From the NCBI GenBank assembly GCA_900321275.1, contig ONVI01000015.1, forward strand, positions 1 through 42,561: a stretch of 42,561 nucleotides of DNA. The letters run 5' to 3'. Under the pieces are notes generated by a model that ran no database searches, had not been told where the DNA came from, and saw only the letters and a program-made list of their open reading frames with translations. Of the stretch, positions 1-8,016 are shown piece after piece (the stretch's first letter is position 1; each line of letters begins with the position of its first letter). The stretch is from an uncultured Eubacteriales bacterium. GTDB lineage: Bacteria; Bacillota; Clostridia; Oscillospirales; Oscillospiraceae. A program made the translations under genes and the position numbers.

Positions 1-1394
1 AAGTTGATGTCCCCGCCCATGAGCATGCACAGGCGCAGGCGGCTTTTCTCGCCGCCGGAGAGGGCACCCACCGGCGTCAGTACATCTTCACCCCGGAAGC
101 CGAAGGCCGCGAGGCGATCCCGCGCCTCCTGCGGCTGGCAGCGGCAGTCCCACAGCATCGTGTCGAGGGCGGAGCGCTCTTCGTTCGTAAAGCCCACAAG
201 CTGCGGCAGATAGGCAGTCCTCACCGTTGGGCCAAGATAGAGCCAGCCCTTGTCCGGCTTTTCCACGTCCATGATGAGCTTGACAAGCGTGGATTTCCCC
301 GTTCCGTTGTCCCCGATGAGGGCGATACGCTCCCCGCCGGTGACGAGGGCGTCCAAATCGGAAAACAACACCCGATCGCCGTAGCCCTTCTCAATGCCAT
401 CCATGACCAGCACCTCGTCGCCGACAAATTCGCGTTCTTTGAACTTGACATTCAGCTTGCGCTGTTCCTTGGGCTTTTCGCTGTGGCTGAGCTTTTCAAT
501 GCGCTTTTCCATGGAGAAGGCGCGCTTGTGCAGCTTGTCATTGCCCATGAAGGCCCAGAGATGCATCTGCTCCGCCGCGCGGGTGAGCTGCTCGATCTTG
601 GCCTGATCCTTCTCGTATTTCTTCAGCTTTTCCTCAAAGCGGTGCTGCCGCTCCTCCACATAGAAGCTGTAGTTGCCGCTGTAAAACTCTGCCTTGCCCT
701 CATTGATCTCAATGCAGCGCTGTACCACCTTATCGAGAAAATAGCGGTCGTGGCTGATGGCGAGGACTGTGCCCTTGAAATGCAGCAGATAGTCCTCCAG
801 CCATTCCGTGGCCCGGAGGTCGAGATGGTTGGTCGGCTCGTCGAGAAGGAGGATATCGGTGTTTTCCAGGATCAGACGTGCGAGGTTGACACGCGTCTTC
901 TCCCCGCCGGAGAGGGACGCAAACTCCTGTTCGAGCATGGCGGGGGAGATGTCCAGACCGTTTGCGACCCGCGCCCGGTCCACGTCCATCTCATAGCCCC
1001 CCAGCCGCCGGAAATCCTCCTGCAGCTTGTCATATTCCCGCAGCAGGGCGGGGGACTGGTCGTGCTCCATGCGCTCGGTCAGCTCGTCCATGCGCTCGCT
1101 GATGCGGTACAGGCGGCGGTGCGCGTCCTTTAACACCATCTCGGTCGTCCAGCCCTCGGGGTAGACGGGGATCTGAGAGATGAGGCCCATGCGCTTTCCC
1201 GGCGCAACGGCGATCTCACCCTCGTCCGGGCGCAGCTGGCCCGTCAGAATACGGAAGAGCGTCGTCTTTCCGCAGCCGTTGTGGCCGAGAATGCCGATGC
1301 GCTCCCCCTCGGTGACGGCGAAGCTGAGACCGTCGAGGACATTCCTGCCGATCTCGAAGGATTTTATTAAATTGCTGACGGATAAGTCTGTCAT
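1..1394 (-). CDS. ABC-F family ATP-binding protein (3' end cut by window edge)
   Basis: Duplicated ABC ATPase with no membrane domain, read from ATG at 1394 to the left edge; 464 residues are visible and the C-terminus is missing. Seen: first Walker A GHNGCGKT near residue 37, signature LSGGEKTR, Walker B with DEPTNHLD, a charged coiled-coil linker, then second Walker A GDNGTGKS and second signature LSGGEKSR. This order is diagnostic of ABC-F proteins, which act on the ribosome (translation factors or antibiotic-target protection) rather than in transport. The linker is of ordinary length, so the sequence does not tell a housekeeping Uup/EttA-like role from a resistance role. It lies 24 bp downstream of the small unknown gene and is probably the last visible gene of the ftsW-pbp operon. 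Confidence 0.93.
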   Translation of the reverse strand, partial: MTDLSVSNLIKSFEIGRNVLDGLSFAVTEGERIGILGHNGCGKTTLFRILTGQLRPDEGEIAVAPGKRMGLISQIPVYPEGWTTEMVLKDAHRRLYRISERMDELTERMEHDQSPALLREYDKLQEDFRRLGGYEMDVDRARVANGLDISPAMLEQEFASLSGGEKTRVNLARLILENTDILLLDEPTNHLDLRATEWLEDYLLHFKGTVLAISHDRYFLDKVVQRCIEINEGKAEFYSGNYSFYVEERQHRFEEKLKKYEKDQAKIEQLTRAAEQMHLWAFMGNDKLHKRAFSMEKRIEKLSHSEKPKEQRKLNVKFKEREFVGDEVLVMDGIEKGYGDRVLFSDLDALVTGGERIALIGDNGTGKSTLVKLIMDVEKPDKGWLYLGPTVRTAYLPQLVGFTNEERSALDTMLWDCRCQPQEARDRLAAFGFRGEDVLTPVGALSGGEKSRLRLCMLMGGDIN

Positions 1395-1418
1395 GACAAT
1401 GAGTCCCTGTTTTTTATC

Positions 1419-1664
1419 TTATTCGCTGACGCTCCAGCCCTCGCTGCTCAAATCCAGAATCTGCGGGAATTTTGCAAGCTTCCCCTGGTTATAGCTCACC
1501 TGAATGTCGGCCTTCGCCTGCTTGCCGTCCTCGCCGGTAATCATGACGGTGACGGTCATGCGATGCTGGCCCTCCTTCAGAATGCCATGCTGCTTGACGA
1601 TGCGCAGGCCGGACTTGAGGAGGTCCTGGATCGTACCCATTTTCAAAAGCTGTAAAATAAACAT
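1419..1664 (-). CDS. Small protein of unknown function (81 aa)
   Basis: I do not recognise this protein. The 81 residues have an amphipathic N-terminal helix (FILQLLKMGTIQDLLKSG) and a beta-rich middle (RMTVTVMITG, KADIQVSYNQ), suggesting a small soluble alpha/beta fold; there are no Cys pairs and no signal peptide. The ATG at 1664 has a purine-rich ribosome site (AGGAAGG) nine bases upstream, which supports a real gene. It begins 40 bp after the transpeptidase stop and ends 24 bp before the ABC-F ATG, so it is probably co-transcribed with both. Function unknown. Confidence 0.7.
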   Translation of the reverse strand: MFILQLLKMGTIQDLLKSGLRIVKQHGILKEGQHRMTVTVMITGEDGKQAKADIQVSYNQGKLAKFPQILDLSSEGWSVSE

Positions 1665-1704
1665 TTCTTTCTTCCTTCCTGTTATATAGATTTAATATAC
1701 TCTA

Positions 1705-3015
1705 TCACATATTTTTAACGGCCCACTGGAGCACCTCGTTCGTGATGCGGCCCGCCTTGCTCAGACCGAAGCCGCCGCGCTCGACAAGCGTTACAAAGGC
1801 GTAGGGGTGGGCCTCGTCGTCCAGAAACCCCACAAACCAGGAGTGGGAGCTTCCGTCGCCCAGCTCCGCCGTGCCGGTCTTGGCACAGATGGGCAGACCG
1901 GGGAAGTTCGTATCCGCCTCGTAATGCGTGACGGCGTTGTTGCGCATCAGGTACTTGAGCCTGTCCGCCGTGGAGGGTTTTACAAGCTCCGTGATCGGCG
2001 GCGTCTCCCCGTCCAGAAAGTGCGGCTCGACCAGCATGCCGCCGTTTGCCACGGCGCAGAGGAAGCGCAGCATGGAATAGGGCACCACCATGTCCGTGGA
2101 CTGGCCGATGCCCGCCCAGCCGGTCTCGGGGTCGCCGACAAATTCCAGCGGGAAATTGCCCTTGACCGTCGGGATGCCGTCAATGCTGTGGCCGTCCAGA
2201 AAGCCGTATTTGCTGACGTATTCGATCAGCGTGTTCTGCCCCAGCGACACCGCAATCTGCGCGAAGGCCACGTTGCAGGAGTTGGCAAGCGCCTGTTCAA
2301 AATTCTGCGTGTAATGGCTGGCGACGCAGATAAAGGGGACGCCCGCGATCTTGAACTCGTCCTCGCAGTACCAGATGCGGCTGTCGATATCGGGGATGCG
2401 CTCGATCGCTCCGGCGGCGGTGATGAGCTTGAAAATGGAGCCCGGTGTGAAGGAGGCTGAGATGCAGCGGTTGATAAACGCGCCGTCCCGCTGCTCACCG
2501 TTGGTGTCCAACGGGTCGACCGAGGGGGTGGACACCATGCCCAGCAGCTCCCCGGTGCGGTAGTTGCACACCATCATGCAGCCGCTGGCCCACTCGCCGA
2601 TGGATTCGTAAATCTTGTTGTTCAGCCGCGCGTCGTAGGTCAGCGTGAGCTGCTTGTTTGAGCCGACATGCGTCGTGCCGGTCAGCAGGCTGAAGCCGTG
2701 CACATCATCCCAGAGGCGGGAGAGAATACCCGTCCCCGTGCGGCCCCAGTAGTCGCCGGTGACGTGGTAGTTCGCCGCGCGGGTGATGCGGTCGGGGGAA
2801 TAGGTGCTGCGTACCTCGTCAAAATAGGCGAGGGTGATGCCGTTTCGGTCCACGATATGTCCGGTCGCGCCGGAGTTTGCCCGGGAGAAGTAGAGCGCCC
2901 ATTCCTCGCCGTGCGCAATGTAGCGCGTCAGATACACGCTCATGCCGAAAACCACCAGCGCCGCGATGAGCAGTACCGAGAAGGCGCGGTTTGTTATTTT
3001 CCTCGTGGCTGCCAC
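1705..3015 (-). CDS. Penicillin-binding transpeptidase (FtsI/PBP2-like, short form)
   Basis: Membrane-anchored D,D-transpeptidase that cross-links peptidoglycan stem peptides. One N-terminal membrane segment (about residues 12-32) is followed by a short linker and the penicillin-binding domain. All three active-site motifs are visible: SIFK with nucleophile Ser193, SCN at 246-248, and KTG at 379-381. At 436 residues it is shorter than usual class B PBPs because the N-terminal pedestal is reduced, as in PbpA-type proteins. The gene overlaps the 3' end of the FtsW-like gene by 22 bp, the classic polymerase/transpeptidase pairing. The start is uncertain: the GTG at 3015 has a GGGAGG almost abutting it, so coupling to termination of the upstream gene is likely. 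Confidence 0.93.
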   Translation of the reverse strand: MAATRKITNRAFSVLLIAALVVFGMSVYLTRYIAHGEEWALYFSRANSGATGHIVDRNGITLAYFDEVRSTYSPDRITRAANYHVTGDYWGRTGTGILSRLWDDVHGFSLLTGTTHVGSNKQLTLTYDARLNNKIYESIGEWASGCMMVCNYRTGELLGMVSTPSVDPLDTNGEQRDGAFINRCISASFTPGSIFKLITAAGAIERIPDIDSRIWYCEDEFKIAGVPFICVASHYTQNFEQALANSCNVAFAQIAVSLGQNTLIEYVSKYGFLDGHSIDGIPTVKGNFPLEFVGDPETGWAGIGQSTDMVVPYSMLRFLCAVANGGMLVEPHFLDGETPPITELVKPSTADRLKYLMRNNAVTHYEADTNFPGLPICAKTGTAELGDGSSHSWFVGFLDDEAHPYAFVTLVERGGFGLSKAGRITNEVLQWAVKNM

Positions 3016-4724
3016 ACCTCCCAGTCGGAAAGATCCTCCTCCGCGTCCGTGTCCATGGACGCCTCACGGACGGCGAAGCTTGCGTCCCTGCGGTTGTCGG
3101 CGCTCTTGATAAAGGCCATCAGCATCCAGCAGGAGAGAAGCGACGTGCCGCCGCGGGAGACGAAGGGAAAGGTAACGCCCGTGAAGGGCAGAATATCCAG
3201 CGAACCGAACACGTTCATCGCAAGCTGTGTCAACAGCATGCTCATCGCGGCGCAGGCCGCGATCGAATAGTAGGCCGAACGCCCGTGTCTTGCACTGCGC
3301 ACGGCGAACAGCGCCAGCACCAGCATCGCCGCCACCATGATGACGCCGATGATGAGCCCCTGTTCTTCACAGACCATGGCGAAGACCATGTCCGTATTCG
3401 CCGCAAAGATGTCCTTGAGCCAGCCCGCGCCCGCGCCCTTGCCGTAGAGACCGCCCGCAGCAGCGGCGGACATGGCGCGTGTCTGCTGGAAGCCTGCGCC
3501 GTACACGTCCTCCCACACATGTCCCCAGGTGGAGAAGCGGCGGGCAATGTAGGGCTTGATGCTCACCGCCAGAAAAGCCGCCATAGCCGCGCCGGAGACC
3601 GCCAGGATCACCGTGGCGATGGAGCCGGAGCGCAGATAGGAGATGACGAGGAAGGTGACAAAGAAGATGAGGGCGGTGCCGAAGTCGCCGATCAGCGCGA
3701 GAGTTCCCACGCAGAAGGCGGAGAAAAAGATAAACGAGTACAGGTTTCGGCTGCGGTAGAGCCTGTCGAGCGTGGAAGCGCCCGCGTAGATATAGCCGAC
3801 CTTGATAAGCTCCGACGGCTGCATGGACAGCCCGCCGATGGTCAGCCAGTTTCGCGCGCCGAGTACCGCGTCGCTGAATATGATGTTGACGAACATCAGC
3901 ATGATCGTGCCGATCACAACGGTGGAGCGGGCGGCCATGCTGCGCTCCAGATCCCGCAGCCACCAGCCGAGCAGCGAGAACAGCAGCACCGCCGCGATCG
4001 TGAGCAGCAGCTGCTTGAGCAGGTCGTTCGGCGCGGAGGATGCGGCAACCGACATGCCGAGGCTCGTGAGATAGAAGGCGAGGGTCTCAATCTCAAAGCC
4101 GGAGCGGTTGAGAAAGCGCATAAAGTGATAGCAGCTCCACTCCAGCGCGATGAGCGCCACAAAGGACAACGCCACCGCGCCGATGTTCTCCTGCCTGCGC
4201 GTCATGGCGTGCTGTAAAAGCAGCGTCAGCTGAAACAGCGTCAGATCAAGGAGCGTACCCGCCGGGGAGACGCCATAGCCCGCGCGCTTGCGCTTTAAGT
4301 CCAGCTTCCCGCGCTTTTCGGGGGTCACGGAGCGAAAGCGTACCTTTTCGCCGCCGATGTTGATGGTGTCGCCGTCCTCCACCGGCAGTCCGCCGGGGCC
4401 GGCCTTGGCGTTCTTGATCCAGACGCGGCCGTTGTGAAAAACGTCGTACACGCGCCAGTGTCCGCTGCCCCCGCGCCGGATGACGGCGTGGGCGCGCTTG
4501 ACGCCCGGGGAGATCACACGCACGTCCGCGCTCAGGGAGCGGCCGATCAGGTTTTCCCAGTGGGTGAGGGGATAGCTCTCTCCCTCCCAGCGGAGATAAC
4601 CCCAGATCTCGGGCTCGGTATGCTCGGAGAGCAGGGAGCGGATGCAGCGCAGCAAAATCGCGATGGAGATGAGAATCAGCACATACTTGCTCAGCGCCAG
4701 CGTATAGTCCATCAGACTGCTCAT
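2994..4724 (-). CDS. FHA domain fused to FtsW/RodA/SpoVE-family protein
   Basis: A 576-residue fusion. Residues 11-26 form a membrane segment. Residues about 42-132 are an FHA phosphothreonine-binding domain with the expected IGRS (60-63), Ser72 and His79 pattern. The remainder is a polytopic SEDS protein with family sequences such as GARNWL, QPSEL, DFGTA and PFVSRGGTS. SEDS proteins polymerise lipid II glycan with a partner class B PBP, here the overlapping downstream gene. I chose ATG 4724 rather than an upstream alternative because a near-perfect AAGGAGGTGA sits four bases before it. The FHA domain implies phospho-dependent regulation, probably by a Ser/Thr kinase of the PrkC type; no kinase gene is in the window, so this is inference. 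Confidence 0.93.
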   Translation of the reverse strand: MSSLMDYTLALSKYVLILISIAILLRCIRSLLSEHTEPEIWGYLRWEGESYPLTHWENLIGRSLSADVRVISPGVKRAHAVIRRGGSGHWRVYDVFHNGRVWIKNAKAGPGGLPVEDGDTINIGGEKVRFRSVTPEKRGKLDLKRKRAGYGVSPAGTLLDLTLFQLTLLLQHAMTRRQENIGAVALSFVALIALEWSCYHFMRFLNRSGFEIETLAFYLTSLGMSVAASSAPNDLLKQLLLTIAAVLLFSLLGWWLRDLERSMAARSTVVIGTIMLMFVNIIFSDAVLGARNWLTIGGLSMQPSELIKVGYIYAGASTLDRLYRSRNLYSFIFFSAFCVGTLALIGDFGTALIFFVTFLVISYLRSGSIATVILAVSGAAMAAFLAVSIKPYIARRFSTWGHVWEDVYGAGFQQTRAMSAAAAGGLYGKGAGAGWLKDIFAANTDMVFAMVCEEQGLIIGVIMVAAMLVLALFAVRSARHGRSAYYSIAACAAMSMLLTQLAMNVFGSLDILPFTGVTFPFVSRGGTSLLSCWMLMAFIKSADNRRDASFAVREASMDTDAEEDLSDWEVWQPRGK

Positions 4725-4807
4725 GGGGTCACCTCCTTTTTCGTTTGCTTGAAAACGCATAAAGAATTATGCGGCAGTACGGCGCCTCTTTGATCAGTAA
4801 CCTATAT

Positions 4808-4837
4808 ATTATAACACACTTGCCCCCGTATTGACAA
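4808..4837 (-). promoter_or_regulatory. Promoter of the FtsW-PBP-ABC-F operon
   Basis: Read on the minus strand: -35 TTGTCA (4837-4832), 18-bp spacer, -10 TATAAT (4813-4808). The leader to the ATG at 4724 is about 80 bases and contains a 7-bp hairpin (CGCATAA/TTATGCG). Its -35 overlaps that of the divergent promoter. Confidence 0.75.
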
Positions 4838-4859
4838 CCGGGGCAAACTCAACTAAAAT
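4831..4859 (+). promoter_or_regulatory. Promoter of the NusG-II / Gx transporter pair
   Basis: -35 TTGACA (4831-4836), exactly 17 bp, -10 TAAAAT (4854-4859). Transcription would start about 7 bases later, almost on the ATG at 4867, so the mRNA may be leaderless; no ribosome binding site is visible before that ATG. Confidence 0.75.
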
Positions 4860-4866
4860 AGAACCC

Positions 4867-5223
4867 ATGAAAACAAAATCGCTTATGTGGGGTCTGCTCT
4901 TTGCCGTAATCGTCATCGGCGGGCTCCTTCTGTATCGCGGTCTCGGCCGGGGCGAGGGGACGGTCGCGCTCATTTCTGTCGACGGAGAGGAACTGGAAAG
5001 GGTTGATCTCTCAAAAGTCAGGAAGGAATACGACCTGGAAATCTCGACCGAGTACGGGAACAATACCGTGCATATCGAACCGGGCGCAATTTCCGTCACC
5101 GCGGCCGACTGTCCGGATCATGTCTGCGTGCATCAGGGCAAGCTGACCGGCAGCGGCATTCCTATCATCTGCATGCCTCACCGGCTTGTGATTGAGATTT
5201 TGGGCGGTGATCTTGATGCCTAA
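4867..5223 (+). CDS. NusG domain II-containing membrane-anchored protein
   Basis: 118 residues: one membrane anchor (about 7-23), then a small beta-rich domain of the NusG-II type found in Firmicutes exported proteins. Conserved features seen are Cys82 and Cys87 (ADCPDHVCV) and Cys102 before MPH, with a gapped GxI pattern. The biochemical role of the family is not established. It overlaps the following Gx transporter gene by 8 bp, a pairing I recall as common in Clostridia, so the two likely act together at the membrane. An upstream in-frame TTG at 4831 lies inside the promoter and is rejected as start. ATG 4867 lacks a ribosome site, consistent with a leaderless message. Confidence 0.82.
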   Translation: MKTKSLMWGLLFAVIVIGGLLLYRGLGRGEGTVALISVDGEELERVDLSKVRKEYDLEISTEYGNNTVHIEPGAISVTAADCPDHVCVHQGKLTGSGIPIICMPHRLVIEILGGDLDA

Positions 5224-5719
5224 AACAAGAAAGCTCACGCTGATGGCGCTGCTCACGGCGATTGCGCTGACGATCTTCGTGATTGAGAACCAGATCCCGG
5301 CGCCGGTGCCGATCCCCGGCGTCAAGCTCGGCCTTGCGAATATCATTACGCTGATCACGATGAAGCTCCTGGGCAAGAAGGAGGCCGGCGCGGTGCTGCT
5401 GGTGCGCATCCTGATGGGCGCCATGTTCGCGGGCAGTCCCTCCACGCTCCTGTTCAGCGCGGCGGGCGGTCTGCTTGCTTATCTTGTCATGTGTTTGACA
5501 GTAGACCTTTTTGGGGAAAATCAGCTCTGGATCGTCTCCGCGCTCGCGGGGCTTGCCCACAATGCCGGGCAGCTTCTGGCCTGTGTGCTGGTGGTCAGGA
5601 CGCCGGGCGTTTTTGCCTATGCGCCTGTGCTTGCGGCATCGGGCGTAATCACCGGCATCTTTACCGGTCTCGCCGCGCAGGCTCTCCTGAAGGCGCTGAA
5701 AAAGACGAAGTTCTGGTGA
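5216..5719 (+). CDS. Gx transporter family protein (heptaprenyl diphosphate synthase component I-like)
   Basis: 167-residue integral membrane protein with about five hydrophobic segments, rich in Gly and Ala, with the family's IENQIPAPVPIPGVKLGLAN signature near residues 20-40. It belongs to the Hpre_diP_synt_I / Gx transporter family, often annotated from an old link to heptaprenyl diphosphate synthase; more likely a small substrate-binding transporter subunit. The start at ATG 5216 overlaps the previous stop by 8 bp and has GGGCGGTGA upstream, so translation is probably coupled. Substrate unknown. Confidence 0.85.
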   Translation: MPKTRKLTLMALLTAIALTIFVIENQIPAPVPIPGVKLGLANIITLITMKLLGKKEAGAVLLVRILMGAMFAGSPSTLLFSAAGGLLAYLVMCLTVDLFGENQLWIVSALAGLAHNAGQLLACVLVVRTPGVFAYAPVLAASGVITGIFTGLAAQALLKALKKTKFW

Positions 5720-5753
5720 AATCACGAAGACGCACAGTCTAAAACCCACAACT

Positions 5754-5866
5754 GTAGGGGCCGTTCACGAACGGCCCGCGCGGTACGACCTCAGTTTTAT
5801 ATAGTCGCCCGGGCGGAGGGCTTGACGAAAAGGCATGCTGCCGGGCGATTCATGAATCGCCCCTAC
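5754..5866. repeat. Intergenic palindromic repeat with GTAGGGGC terminal inverted repeats
   Basis: 113-bp non-coding element. Perfect 8-bp terminal inverted repeats (5754-5761 and 5859-5866) enclose two palindromes: GGCCGTTC-AC-GAACGGCC at 5759-5776 and a perfect 20-bp palindrome GGGCGATTCATGAATCGCCC at 5843-5862. It resembles the REP/MITE-like sequences with GTAGGGGC ends scattered in many bacterial genomes. It lies between the Gx transporter stop and mrp and could act as a terminator. Confidence 0.7.
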
Positions 5867-5965
5867 GGAGTTGAATGAAGTCTGCACCGAAAGAACCAAC
5901 GCATATAACAAATCAGGCAATACTATATTTGCTAAATCACAACCAAAGAAAGGCAGAAAACAAAC

Positions 5966-6790
5966 ATGAGTGAATGCACACATGATTGCTCCACCTGCAG
6001 CCAGAACTGCTCTGAGCGCACGGCGGAGAGCTTTCGCAAACCCCTGCGCCCCGGCGCAAGCGTCAAAAAGGTGATCGCCGTCGTCAGCGGCAAGGGCGGC
6101 GTCGGCAAGTCCCTGGTGACCTGCCTGATGGCCTCCGAGATGCAGCGCCGCGGCTTTAACTGCGCGGTACTGGATGCGGACATCACCGGCCCCTCCATCC
6201 CGAAGTCCTTCGGCATCCATGAGCACTGCATGGGTACGGACGAGTACCTCCTGCCCGTGACCACCCACACCGGGCTCCAGCTCATGTCCATGAACCTCAT
6301 TCTCGAGACCGAGACCGAGCCTGTCGTCTGGCGCGGCCCCGTCATCGCGGGCGCAGTGACGCAGTTCTGGACGGACGTACTGTGGCAGGATGTGGACTAT
6401 ATGTTCGTCGACATGCCTCCCGGCACGGGCGATGTGCCCCTGACCGTGTTCCAGTCTCTGCCGGTAGACGGCATCGTGATCGTCACCACCCCGCAGGATC
6501 TGGTCGGCATGATCGTCGAGAAGGCCGTCCGCATGGCGGAGCTGATGAAGATTCCCGTGCTCGGCCTTGTGGAGAATATGAGCTACTTCAAATGCCCTGA
6601 CTGCGGCAAAAAATACAGCATCTTCGGCGACAGCAAGGTTGAGGCTCTGGCAAAGCAGTACGGCATCAGGAACTATGCCCGTCTGCCCATCGACCCCGTG
6701 ATTACGGCGATGGTCGACGCGGGCGAGGTCGAGAGCGTCAGCGGCGAGTATATCGCCCCTGTTGTGGACGCGATCCGGGAGGAGTGCTGA
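5966..6790 (+). CDS. Mrp/NBP35-family iron-sulfur cluster carrier ATPase
   Basis: 274-residue P-loop ATPase that carries and transfers Fe-S clusters in the cytoplasm. Seen: deviant Walker A SGKGGVGKS (41-49), DADITGPSIP (71-80), the switch FVDMPPGTGD (148-157), and a C-terminal CPDC pair (Cys211, Cys214) that binds the bridging cluster at the dimer interface. The N-terminus adds a Cys cluster (Cys4, 8, 11, 15), as in NBP35-type proteins and many anaerobe versions. ATG 5966 follows an AAAGAAAGG site. It is one base from the NifX-like gene, so both are surely co-transcribed; the pairing of Mrp with small NifX/NifB-like proteins is common in anaerobes. Confidence 0.94.
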   Translation: MSECTHDCSTCSQNCSERTAESFRKPLRPGASVKKVIAVVSGKGGVGKSLVTCLMASEMQRRGFNCAVLDADITGPSIPKSFGIHEHCMGTDEYLLPVTTHTGLQLMSMNLILETETEPVVWRGPVIAGAVTQFWTDVLWQDVDYMFVDMPPGTGDVPLTVFQSLPVDGIVIVTTPQDLVGMIVEKAVRMAELMKIPVLGLVENMSYFKCPDCGKKYSIFGDSKVEALAKQYGIRNYARLPIDPVITAMVDAGEVESVSGEYIAPVVDAIREEC

Positions 6791-6791
6791 C

Positions 6792-7217
6792 ATGCGTATT
6801 GCGGTTGCATATCAGGACGGACAGATCGGCGAGCATTTCGGCCACGCCAAAATGTTTGCCATTTATGAGTATGAGGACGCGGACGTCAACCGCTGCACCA
6901 AGCGCCTGGTCGAGACCGGCGACCGTCACGGCCACGAGGCGATGGCGGAGCTCATGCGGGACGAGAAGGTTGACGCCGTGATCACCGGCAATATGGGCGG
7001 CGAGGCCAAGGCCGCACTCCTGAGTCTCGGCATTGTTCCCGTCGCGGGCTTTGCCGGCCCCGCCGACGACGCGGCGGATCTGCTGATCCTCGGCCAGCTC
7101 CCGATCCTCGGCGGCGACGACGCCTTTATGGGCGGCTGCGGCGGGTCCTGCTCCGGCTGCAGCGGCTGCTCCACGGAGGGTGCCTGCGGCGGCTGCGATT
7201 GCGGCTGCGGCAGCTGA
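6792..7217 (+). CDS. NifB/NifX-family protein with cysteine-rich tail
   Basis: 141 residues. Residues 1-105 form the dinitrogenase Fe-Mo cofactor-binding fold (start MRIAVAY, GEHFGHA, GNMGG), known to bind metal clusters in NifX, NafY and NifB C-termini. Residues 116-139 form a tail with eight cysteines in a Gly/Ser context (Cys116, 120, 123, 126, 132, 135, 137, 139). No nitrogenase genes are nearby, so a role with Mrp in cluster handling is more likely than nitrogen fixation. ATG 6792 is chosen because it is the family start and follows the mrp stop by one base. Confidence 0.88.
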   Translation: MRIAVAYQDGQIGEHFGHAKMFAIYEYEDADVNRCTKRLVETGDRHGHEAMAELMRDEKVDAVITGNMGGEAKAALLSLGIVPVAGFAGPADDAADLLILGQLPILGGDDAFMGGCGGSCSGCSGCSTEGACGGCDCGCGS

Positions 7218-7242
7218 GACAGAAAAAAAGGAGAGCGCAAAC

Positions 7243-7947
7243 ATGGGTAAGGGAACCATCGGCATCATCGGCGCGATGGACAATGAGATCGAGCTGCTGA
7301 AACGCAGCATGGACGTGGAATCGACGGAAACCCTGACGGGTATGACCTTCTATCGCGGCACAATCGGCGGCCGCCCGGTGGTGCTGGTTCGCTGCGGGAT
7401 CGGCAAGGTGAACGCGGCGATCTGCGCGCAGACGCTTATCCACCGGTACGGCGCTGAGAAGATCATCAACACCGGGGTTGCCGGTTCGCTGTACAACGCG
7501 ATCGACATTGGGGATATCGTCGTCTCTGCGGATGCCGTGCAGCATGATATGGATGTGACGGGCCTTGGCTACAAGCGGGGTATTATTCCCGGCAATGCGG
7601 TGAGCATTTTCCCGGCGGATGAGAAGCTGTGGAAAAGCGCGGCAGAAGCCGTCTTTGAAGTTACGCCGGAGATTCGCGTGTTCGTGGGGCGTATTGCCTC
7701 CGGGGATCAGTTTATCGCGGACAGCATGAGAAAACAGGCGATCATCGACGAGTTTGACGCGATGTGCTGTGAGATGGAGGGCGCCGCCATCGCACAGGTA
7801 TGCGCAATGAATAAGGTACCTTTTGTAATCATCCGTGCCATCTCCGACAAAGCCGACGACTCCGGCCATATGGACTACCGCGCGTTTGTGGAGGCCGCCG
7901 CAAAACACAGCGCTGCCATCGTGAGCCAGATGATCGCGAAGGGATAA
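7243..7947 (+). CDS. mtnN: 5'-methylthioadenosine/S-adenosylhomocysteine nucleosidase
   Basis: 234 residues. Hydrolyses MTA and SAH to adenine plus the thioribose sugar, recycling by-products of polyamine and SAM-dependent reactions. Family sequence is clear: GIIGAMDNEIELL at the N-terminus, the nucleoside-binding SGDQFI, EMEGAAIAQVC with catalytic Glu, and RAISDKAD with the catalytic Asp. Length is typical of MTAN. ATG 7243 has AAGGAG eight bases upstream and lies 25 bp after the NifX-like stop, so it probably belongs to the same transcript. It ends at a strong bidirectional hairpin. Confidence 0.95.
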   Translation: MGKGTIGIIGAMDNEIELLKRSMDVESTETLTGMTFYRGTIGGRPVVLVRCGIGKVNAAICAQTLIHRYGAEKIINTGVAGSLYNAIDIGDIVVSADAVQHDMDVTGLGYKRGIIPGNAVSIFPADEKLWKSAAEAVFEVTPEIRVFVGRIASGDQFIADSMRKQAIIDEFDAMCCEMEGAAIAQVCAMNKVPFVIIRAISDKADDSGHMDYRAFVEAAAKHSAAIVSQMIAKG

Positions 7948-7954
7948 TTTCGAA

Positions 7955-8016
7955 AAAAACGTTTTTGGGCGAATATGCACACATCTTGAAGTGCGTATTC
8001 GCCCAAAAGTTTTTTA
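7955..8016. terminator. Bidirectional terminator between mtnN and the PMT gene
   Basis: Long stem TTTTGGGCGAATAYGCAC (7963-7980 with 7991-8008) flanked by A-rich sequence on the left and T-rich on the right, giving a U-tract in both directions for two convergent genes. Confidence 0.85.

Noticed and set aside
5140-5223. Longer N-terminal start for the Gx transporter at 5192
   Set aside because: The start at 5216 fits the family and has a better ribosome site; the upstream reading is inside the previous gene.
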